From the NCBI GenBank assembly GCA_024734555.1, contig JANPWX010000247.1, positions 825,267 through 889,266 on the forward strand: a stretch of 64,000 bases of DNA, in the 5' to 3' direction. Made by a program: the position numbers and the translations under genes. The notes beneath the pieces were generated by a model. The model saw only the letters and a program-made list of their open reading frames with translations, did no database searches and had not been told where the DNA came from. Below are positions 60,801 through 64,000 of this stretch, one piece after another. Every line of letters starts with the position of its first letter. The stretch's first letter is position 1. The stretch comes from Trochalopteron elliotii. Lineage: Eukaryota > Chordata > Aves > Passeriformes > Leiothrichidae.

Positions 60801-63800
60801 ATCATTATTTTTGCAAAATGACAGTTTTTTTAAAGGAACATTTTCTTACTCGTTTTGCTGCTGTCTCCATGGTCTTCACATATTTACTCCTGTTTCAAGA
60901 GATTTACTAAAATGAAAACCAGGAGGTCTTGACGATGGTGTAAAAATTAGAGCAGTTAAGAGTGAAAGAGATCTGTTTGCCAACAAAATGATAATCATAA
61001 ATGGGAGGGTTTGATGGGGAAGGTTTTTACCTTACTAAAGAAATGCCTAAGACAACACCAAATGTTAGGGACTTGATCTATGAGTAAATGAAAAATGGTT
61101 TAGTGAATGAAAAATGTATTCTGCTCAACTAGACTTGGGGAGTAGAACTGCTGGGATCATACTGTTGCATTACCTAAGTAAGATGAGAGCTTTTCCAACA
61201 GAGAGCTGGCTGCAGGGGCAGTGTGTTTGTCTTCCCCTTTTAAGATGTTGGGGGGCTTATTAATTAAATCAGCTGAACAACAAAACTAGTTTTTTCAAAG
61301 AGAAATGCTGTTTAAATTCTCTGCAGTTCCTTGTGAAACTAAATGATTATTCCCTGTACAGTTAATGCCTTAATCCATACGTTCACTTTATTTTGTTGAG
61401 CAATGCTCATTTTAAGCTCTGCCTTGTTCTCATTTTTTAGTGTTTGTCTCTAACTGAAATTTTCTCCAAGCCAAAGGTTATAGCAGCTTGCTATTTGGCT
61501 AGCTCTGACTGTTCACAAGATGTCAAGAGGGAAGCAATAATGTGTCAGTATTAATTAGGTGTACTTTACAGAATCCAGCAGCAATTCTTTTGAATAAATG
61601 CAGTGTCCTTTCTTCTTTTTAAGGTTTGTATAGTGCACTCAGAAAAAGCAATTTGAACTTGTGTTCTAAACATTCGAAATGCTTTGTTTTGTTTTCTGTA
61701 TTTCAAATATTTTTTTCTCACATCTAATGAAATTTAAAGTTTTCCTTAATTACTTAATTTTAAAAAGATGATTTACACTTGAGTGTCATATACCTACGGT
61801 TATCACCTGCCTGATTTTGGCCAGAATGGATTTATTTATACAACTTTCTCCATTCTCCCTACCCTTTATCACTGCCTCCAGATTTCTGCATTACTGCTGC
61901 CTTCCTGCTTTTGTCATTGTTTTCCTCCCCTGTGAAAAAAAGAATAAACATTCTTTTATCTTCTGCAGTCAGAGTGCTGTTGTGGAAAGTAGCCCTTACT
62001 GCTGACGTCTGAAAAGTCCTGAAACAGGCCATCATTCAGTAATGCCTGAAATGGCAATGAATATTTCAATCCATTGTCCAGGAAACAAATCTATTTATTC
62101 TCTCTCAGGCTGAAAATTTCCTACTTAAATGTAGCTTTGAGATGAAATAGGTATCCAGCATTTGTATGCTGTTATTATCTCAGAAGACTGTGGTATTTTC
62201 TGAATATCAAGTAATTCATCACAGCACTTGCCAGTTAATGCTAATAGTAACTTAGGTTCTAAGAGCAGAAAGCTAAAACAGAAAGGGAGAAATTACTTAA
62301 ACAATTTACTCATGTAGAAATTAGTTTTCAGAAAGCACTATCTTAGGGAGTTACATTCTCTATTTCACACTGTTAGATACCTGTTAGTTTCCTATAATTA
62401 GGCATAGCTAAACCAGATGTCTTAAGACTTAGATTAACTGTGTGTGCTTTATCTCTCAGTTATAAATATACTGTTATTTATTTCTTACTGTACTATACTG
62501 ACTTCTTGTATTTTTTTTCAACCCAAAGACACTGCTAGAAAGAAGTCTGGCAGTATGTATGGTAGTATGTGCTTATGAGCCTGTCACAGATGTTGAGTTG
62601 ACTGAAAGAGAGGAAAAACAAAGACTTTAAAACATGAATTCAGACCATGTTTGAAGGGGTCATAGGAGTTAAGGAAGAGAAACTCTAAACAGTCACCCAA
62701 CTAACTTTTTTCTTTCAGTAATTCAGTTTTCTCATCTGGAGAATATTCAGTAATTAATTTGATTTTCATCCTCAGGCCACTGCACAGTAAAATTGTTGGT
62801 TTAGGCCACATAGGTTTGTCCTAAGCACATTGTGCTGGTTCTCATGGGTGGTTTGGGTTGTAACTGATTACCACAGATTTGCTGATGCCAAATTTCAGTG
62901 CTCATTTGACTCACTCTCTAAGTGCATCCTTATGCACAGGGTGGTTGATGAAGAATGGAGAAATGAAGGTCATTGGTTTTGCTAGATTTGTTGGTAAAAT
63001 CTTGTGGGTTTGCCCTTCAGAAACTTCAAGATAATTTTTGAGAAATAAAATGTATGTTTGGCCAAAAACTCCACTGCCCTTACAGAAGGCATTTTATTGT
63101 GATTTGACCACATCTAAGCATCAAAATATTTCAAGTGATTGCATTCTATACCCTGAAAAAACAATGGCCATTGTGCTTGCTTTTTAACCTGGAAAGCATT
63201 GAGTTTAAGTGACTCAAGGACCATTTCGATACATTTTAAATACTTCATCTGTTGGGAGACACTCACAGGCTATATTCTTTTCTGTCATGAAAATATTATT
63301 TCCCCTTTTAGCCTTACAAGAGAAAACCATTAGTGCTTGGTGCACTAAAAAATTGCATAAAATCAGCTTGCATGGTCATTAGTGCTTAAAGTATAGAACA
63401 GTGGAAATCAAGGTAAAAAATTAGGGAGGATTTTTTCCCCTGTTTGTTTCAAAGTTACTGTATGCTATTTTTAATGTTGTTGAGATCAAATACAGCAGTT
63501 AACCCATTCATACTGACTTGGAGAAAGATTAGTAGAATTTCTTAATTCCTAAATGCTTTATCTGAATTTTGCAGTACTCTTTTAAAGCAGATCCATATAT
63601 GTTCAGTATTTGACAACAATAACTGCTACAAATCTGAGTTTAAACCAGAACCTAGTTGCCGTTTTGGAAACAGAAAGCAATTTTAGGAATTTGCAGCACT
63701 AATTTTGTTTATAGCTTGAAGCAGTGAGCTCCTATTTACTTAGGCAAGTCTGTTTTGGTTCCCTGAGAACTGTTGTTCTGTAAGTGCAATTATGGGGCTG

Positions 63801-64000
63801 ATGGTATTACAGGTCTTGCTTCATAACAGGCTTTCTTTTCACATTACTCTGTATTTACTCCAAATGGCTTAAAGCAGCTGTGACAGGAGCAGATCTTTCA
63901 ACAAGAAAATACTTCCATTCTTGGATGCTTTTCACCCTGTGAGAGTGAGCTCTCTAAGGTCTCTTCAACTCATTGGTGCTGTCCTCAGCTGTCAGCCATT
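57820..64000 (+). other. TTC7B: Intron (5' 6.2 kb) with a CR1 copy; no exon seen
   Basis: After the strong donor gtaagt the sequence is AT-rich to the end of the window. It contains one minus-strand CR1 fragment at 58171-58688. I searched for the final TTC7B exon (family sequence ALILHQLGRYSLAEKIL onward) and did not find it. Confidence 0.8.
58171..58688 (-). mobile_element. CR1 LINE 3' fragment in minus orientation
   Basis: The plus strand begins with the reverse complement of the CR1 3' end, 'aatcatagaatattctaagt' and 'tggaagagacctacaaggat'. It continues through 'tccaaacacttcttgaactc', 'caaccactctctgggttttc' and 'cttcaggccgttccctcagg', then ends at 'tggtgcccaaaactgcacac' and 'agagtacag'. 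Its 3' terminal 50-60 bp match the tail of the SINE at 55449, which identifies the CR1 subfamily type that could mobilise that SINE. Confidence 0.9.

Noticed and set aside
1..64000. An undescribed multi-gene system such as a defence, biosynthetic or CRISPR locus
   Set aside because: The window is one vertebrate gene with long introns; no gene clusters, spaced direct-repeat arrays or other coding genes were found.

Overview
The window is intronic and exonic DNA from a bird, most likely a songbird. It is AT-rich, has long introns with GT-AG splice sites, and carries several CR1 LINE copies. It also holds a short element with a tRNA-Ile-like head and a CR1 tail (55449-55577), an architecture known from the passerine SINE TguSINE1. 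No prokaryotic features, CRISPR arrays or operons are present.

One gene fills the window on the + strand: TTC7B, which encodes a tetratricopeptide-repeat scaffold of the plasma-membrane phosphatidylinositol 4-kinase III alpha complex (with PI4KA, EFR3 and FAM126/hyccin). I place 14 internal coding exons between 3174 and 57819. Their splice phases join into one uninterrupted reading frame of 1612 nt (about 537 residues). The 5' exons (roughly the first quarter of the protein) and the last exon or exons (about 70 residues) lie outside the window. Below, 'visible residue' numbers count from the first complete codon of the first exon seen.

Layout: 1-3173 upstream intron; 3174-8697 three exons for the N-terminal helical region, with an old retroviral LTR in the first intron; 8698-18377 two large introns around exon 4, holding an inverted CR1 pair and two candidate alternative last exons; 18378-26407 a compact cluster of six exons for the central TPR helices; 26408-40480 a 14-kb intron; 40481-44769 two exons; 44770-54961 a 10-kb intron with a convincing candidate cassette exon; 54962-57819 two exons; 57820-64000 the start of another intron with a CR1 copy.

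The most interesting signal is a 165-bp symmetric, phase-preserving candidate exon at 48128-48292, which would insert a Ser/Pro/His-rich segment between the central helices and the C-terminal TPRs. Two further candidate alternative last exons follow exon 4 (13638-13736 and 17225-17350). Each is in frame and followed by AATAAA signals, and each would truncate the protein before most of the TPR region. All three need transcript evidence. I see no undescribed multi-gene system.
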